From the IMG/VR virus record IMGVR_UViG_3300035670_000243, positions 1 through 58,340 of that record: DNA of 58,340 nucleotides. The stretch is one strand, 5' to 3'. The position numbers were made by a program, and so were the translations under genes. Positions within the stretch are counted from its first letter, which is position 1. The number at the start of each line of letters is the position of its first letter. The notes below the pieces were generated by a model. That model ran no database searches, was not told the DNA's origin, and saw only the letters and a list, made by a program, of their open reading frames with translations. The stretch comes from a virus. Positions 34,875-41,578 of this stretch are shown here, in pieces.

Positions 34875-35083
34875 ACCCTCATAGCTGCGGCGACAAGCGT
34901 GGCGAACTTTTCGATCTCCTCCAGCGAGGCCCAGGCGGGGATGAAGTAGTCCTCCGACAGGTCTACTTTGTCGAGCAGGCCTGCTTGGCGGGCAAGTTCG
35001 ATCACTTCACGGCTAGGCAAGCGGTCATTTGTGGCCGGTTGCATTACCTTTGTCCGGTTAAGCGGTCGTTTATGGCCGGTCAT
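34871..35083 (-). CDS. Small hypothetical protein, early-module paralogue 1
   Basis: A 70-residue protein with 4-nt overlaps on both sides. The second half reads REVIELARQAGLL...LEEIEKFATLVAAAMRV, a helix-spacer-helix module repeated in two nearby genes (35281 and 35637). Many phage operons contain this module; its function is unknown. Confidence 0.6.
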   Translation of the reverse strand: MTGHKRPLNRTKVMQPATNDRLPSREVIELARQAGLLDKVDLSEDYFIPAWASLEEIEKFATLVAAAMRV

Positions 35084-35259
35084 GGCTGCGGCTCCTCAAA
35101 CTTGAACCACTCGCATACTTGGTTCATAACTTCACGCCGAATCTCTTCGATCATTGCGTCCTCACTCGGCGCATCGGTGTATTTGAATGCGCGACGCACA
35201 CCAATCGCCACGCCGTCATCCACGGCCATCTGCAATACCTTGTAAGTATCTGGCTTCAT
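35080..35259 (-). CDS. Small hypothetical protein, 59 residues
   Basis: A 59-residue frame from ATG 35259, preceded by AGGAATG, and ending in an ATGA overlap with the next gene. It begins MKPDTYKVLQMAVDDGVAIG and ends WFKFEEPQP. The helical sequence with alternating charges and the strong coupling support a real gene. No family is recognised. Confidence 0.6.
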   Translation of the reverse strand: MKPDTYKVLQMAVDDGVAIGVRRAFKYTDAPSEDAMIEEIRREVMNQVCEWFKFEEPQP

Positions 35260-35280
35260 TGTTCATTCCTTATTGGCCGG

Positions 35281-35640
35281 TCATGGCTTGTTGACTCCCT
35301 GTGCTAGAGCAAGGAACTTCTCCAGTTTTTGCACGGTGATTTCCGTGCTACTCGTTCCGAATACGATCCCGGCTTTCTCGGCAAGTTTGACCACGTTATA
35401 TAACTCACCACCTTCCAGCGACCGGGCGCACTCCGCGCAGTGTGTTTTCTTACGCAGCCTTGGGTAGAGGTTGCAGTAATCGCAAGTCAGTTCCTTGTCC
35501 ATCCACTGCCAGCCGAAGCACAGTCGCATCATGGCGCGGTGGAATGCGTGAGGTTTACGGGTCACTCCAAACTGCTGGACACCCTCTGCGCCCGGCAGTA
35601 GCCAACGGCCAAGTTCTTTCTTCTGATGCACAGATGTCAT
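35281..35640 (-). CDS. Hypothetical zinc-finger protein carrying the early-module paralogue
   Basis: A 119-residue protein from ATG 35640 (GGGGAG upstream; ATGA overlap). The N-terminal two-thirds has C-x2-C pairs (CDYCNLYPRLRKKTHCAEC) for a zinc site. The last 45 residues (YNVVKLAEKAGIVF...KLEKFLALAQG) match the helix-spacer-helix module of the genes at 34871 and 35637. The fusion of a zinc finger to that module is unusual within this set. Confidence 0.6.
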   Translation of the reverse strand: MTSVHQKKELGRWLLPGAEGVQQFGVTRKPHAFHRAMMRLCFGWQWMDKELTCDYCNLYPRLRKKTHCAECARSLEGGELYNVVKLAEKAGIVFGTSSTEITVQKLEKFLALAQGVNKP

Positions 35641-35897
35641 TTGCTTTCTCCCCTCGCACGGATGGCGGTGGCGCATCGCTCAAGTGTTGGAATATGCGTC
35701 AATTCTGTTGGGTCTTGCGGCACCGGAATATCCTCACACACCTTCGCACACGCCTCTCGCTCACGCTCGGCAACGAGGGCGGCGAAGCGTTCAAGATGTT
35801 TGTTGATGTGAATTCCATCGACGCTTACCGCCCAGATGTCAAAGTTCACCTCAAACCCCGCCTCCCGCGCCATTCGGATGATGTCTTTGCTAATCAT
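35637..35897 (-). CDS. Small conserved phage protein, early-module paralogue 3
   Basis: An 86-residue protein from ATG 35897, coupled on both sides. It reads KDIIRMAREAGFE...LERFAALVAERERE, then ACAKVCEDI and a C-terminal LERCATAIRARG. This arrangement is very common in phage early operons and is uncharacterised. The first part is the paralogous module. Confidence 0.65.
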   Translation of the reverse strand: MISKDIIRMAREAGFEVNFDIWAVSVDGIHINKHLERFAALVAEREREACAKVCEDIPVPQDPTELTHIPTLERCATAIRARGESK

Positions 35898-36082
35898 GGC
35901 TTCTTCTCCACCACTTCGCACACGCCGATCTCAATGATCTTGTCGATGCAGCACTTCATGCAGAACGTCTTCGACCATCCGTCCGTGCTGACGAGGACAG
36001 TACCGACAATCGTGCCGTGTACTGGGCAGTCGTATTCCGGCTGTTTGATAATTAGGCTTTCGATATTTGATTGTGTGGTCAT
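35894..36082 (-). CDS. Small Cys-containing hypothetical protein
   Basis: A 62-residue protein from ATG 36082 with GGAGGATAAACAA upstream. Cys/His residues in YDCPVHGTI and FCMKCC could bind zinc. It overlaps the next gene by 4 nt. No family is recognised. Confidence 0.6.
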   Translation of the reverse strand: MTTQSNIESLIIKQPEYDCPVHGTIVGTVLVSTDGWSKTFCMKCCIDKIIEIGVCEVVEKKP

Positions 36083-36086
36083 TTGT

Positions 36087-36305
36087 TTATCCTCCAATTC
36101 CTACATCACCAGTCTCGGGATCAATTCGGATTCGCTGTTTGCCGTCGTGACCGTAGTATTTAATGGGGTTCTGTTCTAATGCAGCGCGGAGGGCGACAGT
36201 TACAGCCCAATCCTCTGGGTACATGTCCATCTGCCCGATTGACTCCAAAACCTTTAGCGCCTCCTCGGCTGCTTTGCGTAGGTCGGTGATGTCGTCGCGG
36301 TTCAT
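36087..36305 (-). CDS. Small conserved phage protein
   Basis: A 72-residue protein from ATG 36305 (TAGGAG upstream; ATGA overlap with the previous gene). The LRKAAEEALKVLESIG helix followed by a WAVTVALRAALEQ helix is a pattern seen in many phage early proteins of unknown role. The longer frame upstream is rejected because it covers another gene. Confidence 0.6.
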   Translation of the reverse strand: MNRDDITDLRKAAEEALKVLESIGQMDMYPEDWAVTVALRAALEQNPIKYYGHDGKQRIRIDPETGDVGIGG

Positions 36306-36454
36306 TTCTCTACTCCTAGGGCTTTGCATAGATCGTAGTACGCAATCCCAAACCAAAGAAAAAACATAACGCCAATCATGTACGGCAGAATCCATATTGG
36401 AGAAGTCACAATTATTAGTACGGCGGCAACCCTCTTCCAGAAGTCTCGGGTCAT
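36302..36454 (-). CDS. Very small membrane protein
   Basis: A 50-residue protein from ATG 36454. Almost the whole chain from residue 10 to 42 is hydrophobic (VAAVLIIVTSPIWILPYMIG and onward), with a basic start and a short charged end. Overlaps of 4 nt join it to both neighbours. One or two membrane passes; function unknown. Confidence 0.6.
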   Translation of the reverse strand: MTRDFWKRVAAVLIIVTSPIWILPYMIGVMFFLWFGIAYYDLCKALGVEK

Positions 36455-36648
36455 GGCTCTTGCACCCACCGCGCATCCGCAGCCTTCAGTGTCTTCACTT
36501 CCTGCTCCAGCTCCGCAATTCGCTTGAGGTAGTACCATATCCGCTCGCGCATCTCCCGTATCTCCTGGCGGTACTCCGTTTCAGTGTGACTCCTTGCGTC
36601 CCACTCCCGCTGCCACGCCCCCGGCGGGCTTTCTCTGTCGATTTGCAT
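36451..36648 (-). CDS. Small coiled-coil protein
   Basis: A 65-residue protein with CAGGAGAACGAGAC before its ATG. Residues about 25-57 (EYRQEIREMRERI and LKRIAELEQEVKTL) have clear heptads. It overlaps the following membrane gene by 4 nt and the preceding gene by 68 nt. No family is recognised. Confidence 0.6.
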   Translation of the reverse strand: MQIDRESPPGAWQREWDARSHTETEYRQEIREMRERIWYYLKRIAELEQEVKTLKAADARWVQEP

Positions 36649-36766
36649 GTCTCGTTCTCCTGTAGATTCTTACCGTCTTGCCAGTGTCACTACAAAATGA
36701 ATTCATCCAAACCTTTTTCGAGTCCCGCTCCAGCACCGACTCGCAGTGCGAGCAGTAGTACTTCAT
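36581..36766 (-). CDS. Small Cys-pair protein overlapping the coiled-coil gene
   Basis: A 61-residue protein from ATG 36766 (ATGA overlap with the methylase gene; GGCGGAG upstream). It starts MKYYCSHCESVLERDSKKVW with a C-x2-C pair and a further Cys at about residue 25, a small zinc-knuckle form found in phages. The C-terminal 23 residues share DNA with the coiled-coil gene in another frame, so the real end could matter to both. Confidence 0.5.
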   Translation of the reverse strand: MKYYCSHCESVLERDSKKVWMNSFCSDTGKTVRIYRRTRHANRQRKPAGGVAAGVGRKESH

Positions 36767-37332
36767 CCCCACTGCTCCGCCATTGCAGATGCAATCCCAG
36801 CGTACGTCTCGCTGCGCTTCTTCCAACGGTCAGCAGAGGGCGGCATCTTGTGAATGCGAGCTTCTCTTCCCTCGACAATGTTGGTCGGCTTTAGCAGCGG
36901 AAGATTCTTCAACCAAAGACACGTTGCCTTGGTCTCGCCATGCCCAAACTGCCACGGCTGAATGATCTGGTCGGGCTTCCTGATGCGGCTGCTGATAATG
37001 CTTACCGGATTCTCAAGCGCAATGCGCGGTATCGGCGCATCCAAAAGGAACCTTACAAACTCCAGGGCCTCCTCCTGCTCGACTCGCTTCTCCTTAAACC
37101 AACGCGCTCCGCTCACTGCAAGATGAGTACAAGGCGGGTGCGCAATCATTAAGTCCCACGGCAGTTCAGCCCATGGCTTGCCGCGCCCGAGAACATTGCG
37201 CACATCGTCCTGGTAGTGATGCTCGCTGCCATCGTCCGCCGGCAACAAGTCACATGACCATGCGTCATGCCCTCGCTCGCGAAACGCACGGCGAACCGCA
37301 CCAGAATACTCACATGCAATTAGAACCTTCAC
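36763..37332 (-). CDS. Short C5-cytosine-methyltransferase-like protein
   Basis: A 189-residue protein from GTG 37332 (GTGA overlap). It keeps, in order, VLIACEYSGAVRRAF (SAM-binding motif I-like), HPPCTHLAVSG (the catalytic Pro-Cys), ALENP (motif VI) and RSETYAGIASAMAEQWG (motif X). These are hallmarks of m5C DNA methylases, but at 189 residues it lacks room for a usual target-recognition domain. It may modify phage DNA against host restriction with low specificity, or act on nucleotides. Activity is inferred. Confidence 0.65.
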   Translation of the reverse strand: MKVLIACEYSGAVRRAFRERGHDAWSCDLLPADDGSEHHYQDDVRNVLGRGKPWAELPWDLMIAHPPCTHLAVSGARWFKEKRVEQEEALEFVRFLLDAPIPRIALENPVSIISSRIRKPDQIIQPWQFGHGETKATCLWLKNLPLLKPTNIVEGREARIHKMPPSADRWKKRSETYAGIASAMAEQWG

Positions 37333-37502
37333 GATGCAATCACCCACCCGCACAGCATCCCAATAAAAAACATCACCACGCACACCACAATCTCACCCAC
37401 CAGCGCCTCACGCTGGCGCATCTCAAACTCCTCGCTCATCCGATCCATCTTGTCTTCCAGCTTCCGTATCTGTGCTCGCAGCCGGTCTTGTGAGTACTCC
37501 AT
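37329..37502 (-). CDS. Coiled-coil protein with C-terminal membrane anchor
   Basis: A 57-residue protein; I choose ATG 37502 (MEYSQDRLRAQIRKLEDKM), though the ribosome site is weak and a longer start is possible. Residues about 5-33 are coiled coil and about 36-55 a membrane segment (IVVCVVMFFIGMLCGWVIA), leaving the coil in the cytoplasm or periplasm depending on topology. No family is recognised. Confidence 0.5.
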   Translation of the reverse strand: MEYSQDRLRAQIRKLEDKMDRMSEEFEMRQREALVGEIVVCVVMFFIGMLCGWVIAS

Positions 37503-37571
37503 ATTCACCAGTAAAACCCCCCAGTGCGGCGGCGTGAACACCCCCAGCTCGGCGGCGGTACGTGATTCCAG

Positions 37572-37778
37572 TCAAGTTTCGCCTTGTGCTTTAGTCTTCG
37601 TATCAATCGGTTCAACCAGTTCATTTGGATCAGTCCTCGATAGTTCACTTTCGAGTAAGCGTATTTCTCTTTGCTTCTCGCGGATCAACTCCCAGATACG
37701 TTCGACTTTCCGTTGCCTTGGGCTTCCATCGCCCAACCGTCCATCGTCCGGTACGTCGCCCCTCTTCCACTGCATCAC
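37572..37778 (-). CDS. Possible coiled-coil protein overlapping its upstream neighbour
   Basis: A 68-residue frame. The middle is a charged helix (ERIWELIREKQREIRLLESEL) that looks protein-like. AGGTG stands close to the first ATG. It shares 134 nt in another frame with the gene at 37645-37983; both look plausible, so either this is a true long overlap or one of the two stops earlier in vivo. Confidence 0.4.
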   Translation of the reverse strand: MMQWKRGDVPDDGRLGDGSPRQRKVERIWELIREKQREIRLLESELSRTDPNELVEPIDTKTKAQGET

Positions 37779-37983
37779 CTAACTCCCGTATCAGTTTGCG
37801 AGCGTGTAACAATCGCATCCGCTCACCCTTGCGCTCCATCCATCGCAGCACCTCCTCCACGCGAGGCGCTCGCGTCTTACTCAAGCGCATGAAGTGACAC
37901 CGCCCACGGTGCTCCACGTGACATCGCGGACAGGTAATCCGCTCCTTCGGTGCCAACCCCCAACGCTCGCGAAAGTCGTTCAT
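37645..37983 (-). CDS. Small basic zinc-knuckle protein
   Basis: A 112-residue, Arg-rich protein from ATG 37983 (ATGA overlap). ITCPRCHVEHRGRCHF near residue 17 suggests a C-x2-C-x2-H type metal site. The rest is basic helix (EEVLRWMERKGERMRLLHARK). It could bind nucleic acid. The last 45 residues share DNA with another candidate gene and may be less constrained. Confidence 0.5.
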   Translation of the reverse strand: MNDFRERWGLAPKERITCPRCHVEHRGRCHFMRLSKTRAPRVEEVLRWMERKGERMRLLHARKLIRELGDAVEEGRRTGRWTVGRWKPKATESRTYLGVDPREAKRNTLTRK

Positions 37984-38330
37984 TCGTACGACAACTCCCA
38001 CTGCCTCGCCTGCTCGTCATCGTGCGCGTTCATATCCCGCGTGAATCGCACCGCATCCTCGATCTGAATCAGCGCGTCAATCGACTTCCCACCCACGTTC
38101 CAAATCTTTACCTGCTCAAGCGGAATGTCGCGGCACTTCCAGTCATACACCGTCGCCACGACATCACCCTCGCCAGTGTCAAACAACACCACCCATTCCG
38201 CCCGCGTCTTGTCATCCGCTGCCGTCAAGGGCTTACCAAACGTCTGACGCAGCTCCTCATAAGTCGCCTCCACCAAACCCACAAAATGAGTGCCGTTCGC
38301 TACCCGAAAATTATTCATCACCTGGTACAT
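37980..38330 (-). CDS. Hypothetical protein, first gene after an internal promoter
   Basis: A 116-residue protein from ATG 38330 with AGGAGAGAGCA upstream. The sequence starts MYQVMNNFRVANGTHFVG and continues as mixed alpha/beta with VVLFDTGEGDVVATVYDW. No family is recognised. The 90-nt gap before it holds a good sigma-70-like promoter and a palindrome, so this gene and those after it can be expressed apart from the rest of the operon. Confidence 0.6.
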   Translation of the reverse strand: MYQVMNNFRVANGTHFVGLVEATYEELRQTFGKPLTAADDKTRAEWVVLFDTGEGDVVATVYDWKCRDIPLEQVKIWNVGGKSIDALIQIEDAVRFTRDMNAHDDEQARQWELSYE

Positions 38331-38375
38331 TGCTCTCTCCTGAAAGTAAGCAGATAAATTCACCAGTCCCAACCA

Positions 38376-38420
38376 ATAATACCCAACCGGCTTGAGTAGT
38401 CAATCCCAATTTGGGACTAC
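38376..38420 (-). promoter_or_regulatory. Internal minus-strand promoter with overlapping palindrome
   Basis: On the minus strand TTGACT (38403-38398), 16 bp, TATTAT (38381-38376) matches sigma-70 at 10 of 12 bases. Just upstream lies CCCAATTTGGG (38405-38415), a perfect odd palindrome, flanked by GTAGT (38396-38400) and ACTAC (38416-38420). The arrangement suggests a regulated promoter inside the early operon; the stem might alternatively act as an mRNA hairpin after the upstream gene. Confidence 0.5.
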
Positions 38421-39062
38421 CTACTGCGGTGTCAGTTGCAAACACCGCTGCGAAACCATCAGCGCCGTCTTCCCACCCGCTCGCGGGTACACCAGCAAGT
38501 GCTGGCTGAAAGTGTCGCTTAGTAACATCGAAGCGTTCGCGACCCCCTTCTCCAACCCCTCGAAATCGTCCAGCACCACCAGCGCGTCCGGGTTCAACTT
38601 CTTCATCAACCCCGCATCCTCGCGGCTCAAACGACCGTCGATGTAAAACATGTCCACGCTGACGGCTGCGGAGTACAACTCCTCAAACATCTGCGTCGAG
38701 GTTGTCTTCGGGTGCTGGATTACCTGCGCCCCACATACCGGCCCGATCTGAATGGCGTTCGATGAGTCGCAGGTGTAAATCGTCAAGTGATCCTCACCCC
38801 GCGACAGATTCCCCGCAGCCATTGCTCGAGTGCTCCGCCCGATATAAGTCCCCACCTCCGCAATAACCGAAGGCTCGAAATACTCCACAATTGCCCGCAG
38901 CTCCGCCGCATCCTGCGAACTGATAGACCCCGTGCGGTACTCCGCCTGCTCGACCAACTTGCCCTCGCTCGTGCCAGAGTAGTAAGACCGAATCCCATCG
39001 GGTGCAATCGCTGCCCAAATCGCCGGTGAAAGTGTCATCCGGTTCATGCGTAACGGGTTCAT
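38421..39062 (-). CDS. Second class I SAM methyltransferase
   Basis: A 213-residue protein overlapping the upstream gene by 4 nt. Motif I-like VIAEVGTYIGRSTRAMA (about 67-83) is followed by YTCDSSNA, MFYIDGRLSRED and ALVVLDDFEG, the strand order of class I methyltransferases. It resembles the one at 33974 only in general fold. The substrate is not evident; a sugar or small molecule is more likely than DNA because no DPPY or PC motif is present. Confidence 0.7.
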   Translation of the reverse strand: MNPLRMNRMTLSPAIWAAIAPDGIRSYYSGTSEGKLVEQAEYRTGSISSQDAAELRAIVEYFEPSVIAEVGTYIGRSTRAMAAGNLSRGEDHLTIYTCDSSNAIQIGPVCGAQVIQHPKTTSTQMFEELYSAAVSVDMFYIDGRLSREDAGLMKKLNPDALVVLDDFEGLEKGVANASMLLSDTFSQHLLVYPRAGGKTALMVSQRCLQLTPQ

Positions 39063-39271
39063 TCGTCATCCTCCATCTCAAAGTTAGTTGATTCGCACTT
39101 CGGGCATACATGCCCCCGAAAAGTTGGGATCCACTCTCCGCCAATCCCATAATCCGCGTACTCGCGTTCGTCGATATACAACGGCTCTTGAAACCTGGCA
39201 TCGCACTTCTTGCATACGTACGTTGCCGGCCCGAATAGGCGGAGGCTCAAGTCGTCTTGCAGTTGTCTCAT
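39059..39271 (-). CDS. Small zinc-ribbon protein
   Basis: A 70-residue protein with C-x2-C at YVCKKCDARF and HVCPKCEST, a two-knuckle zinc ribbon, and an acidic tail (EMEDDE). It is coupled to both neighbours by 4-nt overlaps. Such ribbons in phage early operons often bind nucleic acid or host polymerase, but this is inference. Confidence 0.65.
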   Translation of the reverse strand: MRQLQDDLSLRLFGPATYVCKKCDARFQEPLYIDEREYADYGIGGEWIPTFRGHVCPKCESTNFEMEDDE

Positions 39272-39456
39272 TGGAATACCCTCTCTGCGCGGCGCTTGGC
39301 GTTGATCTTCGCTGCCCGTATGTCATCCGCATGCATCCCCTGCGCGAGTTCTTGCGCGAGCGCAATCGCTCGTTCCGCATGCGCGTCGGTCGGTGCCGTG
39401 ATCGCGAGGAATAACGCAAGCGTCAGTGCCTCGCGAGGGGTTCGGGGTTGTCTCAT
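39268..39456 (-). CDS. Small conserved phage protein
   Basis: A 62-residue protein from ATG 39456 (ATGA overlap); the longer upstream frame covers another gene. It consists of two helices (PREALTLALFLAITAP and ERAIALAQELAQGM) followed by a basic end. This pattern occurs in many phage early operons with no known role. Confidence 0.6.
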   Translation of the reverse strand: MRQPRTPREALTLALFLAITAPTDAHAERAIALAQELAQGMHADDIRAAKINAKRRAERVFQ

Positions 39457-39743
39457 TTCGCGTTCTCCACGGCGGCGATAGCCGCGTCTATGTTGTAATA
39501 TTTTTCGCACGTTGCCGACGCAATCAGACCAACGCCGGGGTCGTCCCCGAAGGATTCTTCGGAGCGGTATACGCACACGTTAAAGTCATCGAACGTCGGG
39601 TAACCCATTCCACCCATGTCGGTAATCACCATGTACCGCCCGTCCTCGAGCGTCTGCGTCAAAGCCTGGAATCGTCCGTCATCGTAGGCATCGAACTCTG
39701 GCAGTTCTGCGCGGATGTTGTAGTCGCGGTCGCTGATGCTCAT
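39453..39743 (-). CDS. Hypothetical protein
   Basis: A 96-residue acidic protein with mixed alpha/beta sequence (DGRYMVITDMGGMGYPTFDDF). It overlaps both neighbours by 4 nt. No family is recognised. Confidence 0.6.
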   Translation of the reverse strand: MSISDRDYNIRAELPEFDAYDDGRFQALTQTLEDGRYMVITDMGGMGYPTFDDFNVCVYRSEESFGDDPGVGLIASATCEKYYNIDAAIAAVENAK

Positions 39744-40048
39744 GGCTGACCCCCCGTTGCCTTGGCAATCACCGCCAGAATCTCACGCTCCACGCGGTAC
39801 GCGTCCGTGCCGTCCGCATCCGGGTTGTTCAGCAGCGCGAGCACCTCGTGCAGCATCGCGAGCATGTCCGGTGCGGCTGCGATCAGACGAGCGTTTGCCT
39901 TGATCGTAGGCGCGTTCCAACCGGTCTCGCGGGTGCCATCCACGGACGCAACCCGGACATACCAAGTCGCGATTCCGTTATCGAACTCTGGGGCAGCGAT
40001 TTCGTTCCCGTTAACGATCCACGGGCCGGGGGTGAATTTTACGTCCAC
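39740..40048 (-). CDS. Conserved phage protein with FTPGPW...ARLIAAAP signature
   Basis: A 102-residue protein. It starts DVKFTPGPWIVNG and later has NARLIAAAPDMLAMLHEVL, a pairing found in a very common phage early protein of unknown function. The gene at 40121 has the same two blocks, so the pair arose by duplication. Confidence 0.7.
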   Translation of the reverse strand: MDVKFTPGPWIVNGNEIAAPEFDNGIATWYVRVASVDGTRETGWNAPTIKANARLIAAAPDMLAMLHEVLALLNNPDADGTDAYRVEREILAVIAKATGGQP

Positions 40049-40080
40049 TGCTGTTCTCCTGTTGTGGTTGGTCTCTTCAG

Positions 40081-40114
40081 TGGCAGCATCACTGCCAGAC
40101 CGGCTTGCGCCGGT
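40081..40114 (-). other. Two adjacent hairpins between paralogous early genes
   Basis: TGGCAG-CATCA-CTGCCA (40081-40097) and ACCGGC-TTGC-GCCGGT (40099-40114) are two perfect 6-bp stems one base apart in the 72-nt gap between two paralogous genes. Neither is followed by a U run, so they are not standard terminators. They may be mRNA processing or stability elements. This is one of few real gaps in the operon. Confidence 0.5.
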
Positions 40115-40120
40115 TTCGAC

Positions 40121-40429
40121 CTAGGCTGCATCGCCACAAGCATCCGCGACGGCGTTGCGAATGCGATTCCAGAGCGCGTCATCCAACTCGCCATGCGAGC
40201 CAAGCACTTGCTTGAGGCATGCGAAAAGCTCCGGTGCACTCGCAATCAAACGAGCGTTCGCGGCATCCTCGGCATCGTTCCAACCGCGAGTCACGCTGCA
40301 GATCGGGTACAGAGTCGTGATGCCCTTGTCCAAACGCATGCGGGCATAAGGCGTATCCTCATTCGCAAACACGCTGCCCTCGCCGTTCCCCGTGCCAACG
40401 TGCCACGGGCCCTTTGTATGCTTGCTCAT
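40121..40429 (-). CDS. Conserved phage protein, paralogue of the 39740 gene
   Basis: A 102-residue protein of the same length as its neighbour. HTKGPWHVGTGNG near the start and ANARLIASAPELFACL later match the same two blocks. The middle differs. It overlaps the upstream gene by 4 nt. Function unknown. Confidence 0.7.
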   Translation of the reverse strand: MSKHTKGPWHVGTGNGEGSVFANEDTPYARMRLDKGITTLYPICSVTRGWNDAEDAANARLIASAPELFACLKQVLGSHGELDDALWNRIRNAVADACGDAA

Positions 40430-40779
40430 TTTGTCACCTCGCTAACCAAGTTAATGTTGTAGATGCTTTTGATCAACCTAACCCAGCATTCGCGGGTGGA
40501 TTCATCGAACGTCTTCCACATCTCGTCCGCGAACAAATGCAGCACGATCAAAATCTCTGCGTCCTCTTCCCACCAGTTCGGCTTCGGTGCGTAGGCTTTG
40601 ATCTTGCGCGTCCACGCCGGCATCTCCGCTGCCCTTTCGGGAGAGATCCAGCACCCACCGTGCGAGGGAGTCTGTACGCGGTAGATGCCATCGGCCCACC
40701 GCTCGACGTATTCAATCGGCCCCCATGGCGAATCATCGTTCACGCGGGGCGGGTTCGGGTTCAGTTCGTTCGGGTTCAT
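40426..40779 (-). CDS. Hypothetical protein with PSHGG domain (DUF7007-like)
   Basis: A 117-residue protein from ATG 40779, with CGGAGCGAAC upstream. GIYRVQTPSHGGCWISPERA followed by MPAW is the core of a small phage domain I know as DUF7007. The rest is helical. The role is unknown. The upstream gap (40780-40875) is a possible promoter region. Confidence 0.6.
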   Translation of the reverse strand: MNPNELNPNPPRVNDDSPWGPIEYVERWADGIYRVQTPSHGGCWISPERAAEMPAWTRKIKAYAPKPNWWEEDAEILIVLHLFADEMWKTFDESTRECWVRLIKSIYNINLVSEVTK

Positions 40780-40875
40780 GGTTCGTTCGCTCCGGTTCAG
40801 TGGTTCAGTGTTCAATCGGCGGAGGGAGTGTTGCACAAGCGGGTTGCGCATGTCAACACCCCCTTGCCGGTGGGG
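40780..40875 (-). promoter_or_regulatory. Possible minus-strand promoter region with direct and inverted repeats
   Basis: A perfect TTGACA lies on the minus strand at 40856-40851 with GTGTTG just around it and CAACAC (40833-40828) 17 bp further, which would be a poor -10 but makes an inverted repeat with GTGTTG. Short GTTCGGTTCAG-type repeats fill 40755-40815. I read it as a weak or activator-dependent promoter; evidence is limited. Confidence 0.3.
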
Positions 40876-41232
40876 TTAGGTGATGAAGTTCTTAGCGAGT
40901 TCTCGTCCCTCTTTCGTCAGCACCCAAACCTCTGGGTTGCTTTCGCTGAGGAAAATTAACTTAGCGTCAACAAGCCCTTGGATGGCCTCTTGACGTAGGG
41001 CTTTCGTGACGAACTTCGACATTTCACTGTCCGCCACGTAAGCGCGGTGATGTGCAGTTGAAAGCGCATCGTATTGTGCATACGCCACCAGCAAACACCG
41101 CAGTTGCTTCTCAGCCCCTTTGAACTTCCCCTCAAGACTCCCGCTCTTTTGCAGTTGAATTTCCCAGAGCGTTGTAAACAAAGGGTCTGAAAGGAAAGCG
41201 GCGGCATCAATCCCGAAACCGTTCTTTTCCAT
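40876..41232 (-). CDS. Hypothetical early protein, possible winged helix
   Basis: A 118-residue protein from ATG 41232. The C-terminal half (FVTKALRQEAIQGLVDAKLI and VWVLTKEGRELAKNF) has the helix-strand-wing pattern of a winged-helix protein. It lies 5 nt after the first gene of the operon. No specific family is recognised. Confidence 0.6.
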   Translation of the reverse strand: MEKNGFGIDAAAFLSDPLFTTLWEIQLQKSGSLEGKFKGAEKQLRCLLVAYAQYDALSTAHHRAYVADSEMSKFVTKALRQEAIQGLVDAKLIFLSESNPEVWVLTKEGRELAKNFIT

Positions 41233-41237
41233 GTGAG

Positions 41238-41534
41238 TTACCCCTGCAATTCCGCAATCCGCGCTCGCAGCTTTTGGTTCTCCGCCTCCAGCATCTTCAG
41301 TTGCGTTGTCAGTTTCATCACCGGATCGATTGCTTCGATCTTTGCCCAATACTTTCCGTTTTCCTTCAACACCAGGCCTTTCGTGACCCACCGTTCCAGC
41401 GACTGACGCGCACTCGCTCGCTCGCCCTTCACGCGATCCCCAAACATGGCTTTCGCCTTCTCGTGCACCTCTTTAACCGTTGCCGGTGCCTCAAACGAGG
41501 CCAGCGCATCCAGATATAACGTAACGTTTGACAT
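41238..41534 (-). CDS. First gene of the long early operon, winged-helix plus coiled-coil protein
   Basis: A 98-residue protein from ATG 41534 with GGAGGTTAATTGT upstream. Residues about 5-60 (APATVKEVHEKAKAMFG, then ASARQSLERWVTKGLVL) look like a winged helix, and residues about 70-97 are a coiled coil (LKMLEAENQKLRARI). As the first gene behind a promoter with operator-like palindromes it may regulate its own operon. Confidence 0.6.
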   Translation of the reverse strand: MSNVTLYLDALASFEAPATVKEVHEKAKAMFGDRVKGERASARQSLERWVTKGLVLKENGKYWAKIEAIDPVMKLTTQLKMLEAENQKLRARIAELQG

Positions 41535-41578
41535 ACAATTAACCTCCGATTGTTTAATTTGATGCACCATTGGTCTGT

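Noticed and set aside
38392-38646. Plus-strand ORF over the second methyltransferase
   Set aside because: Ser/Cys/Phe-rich shadow sequence opposite a gene with clear motif I.
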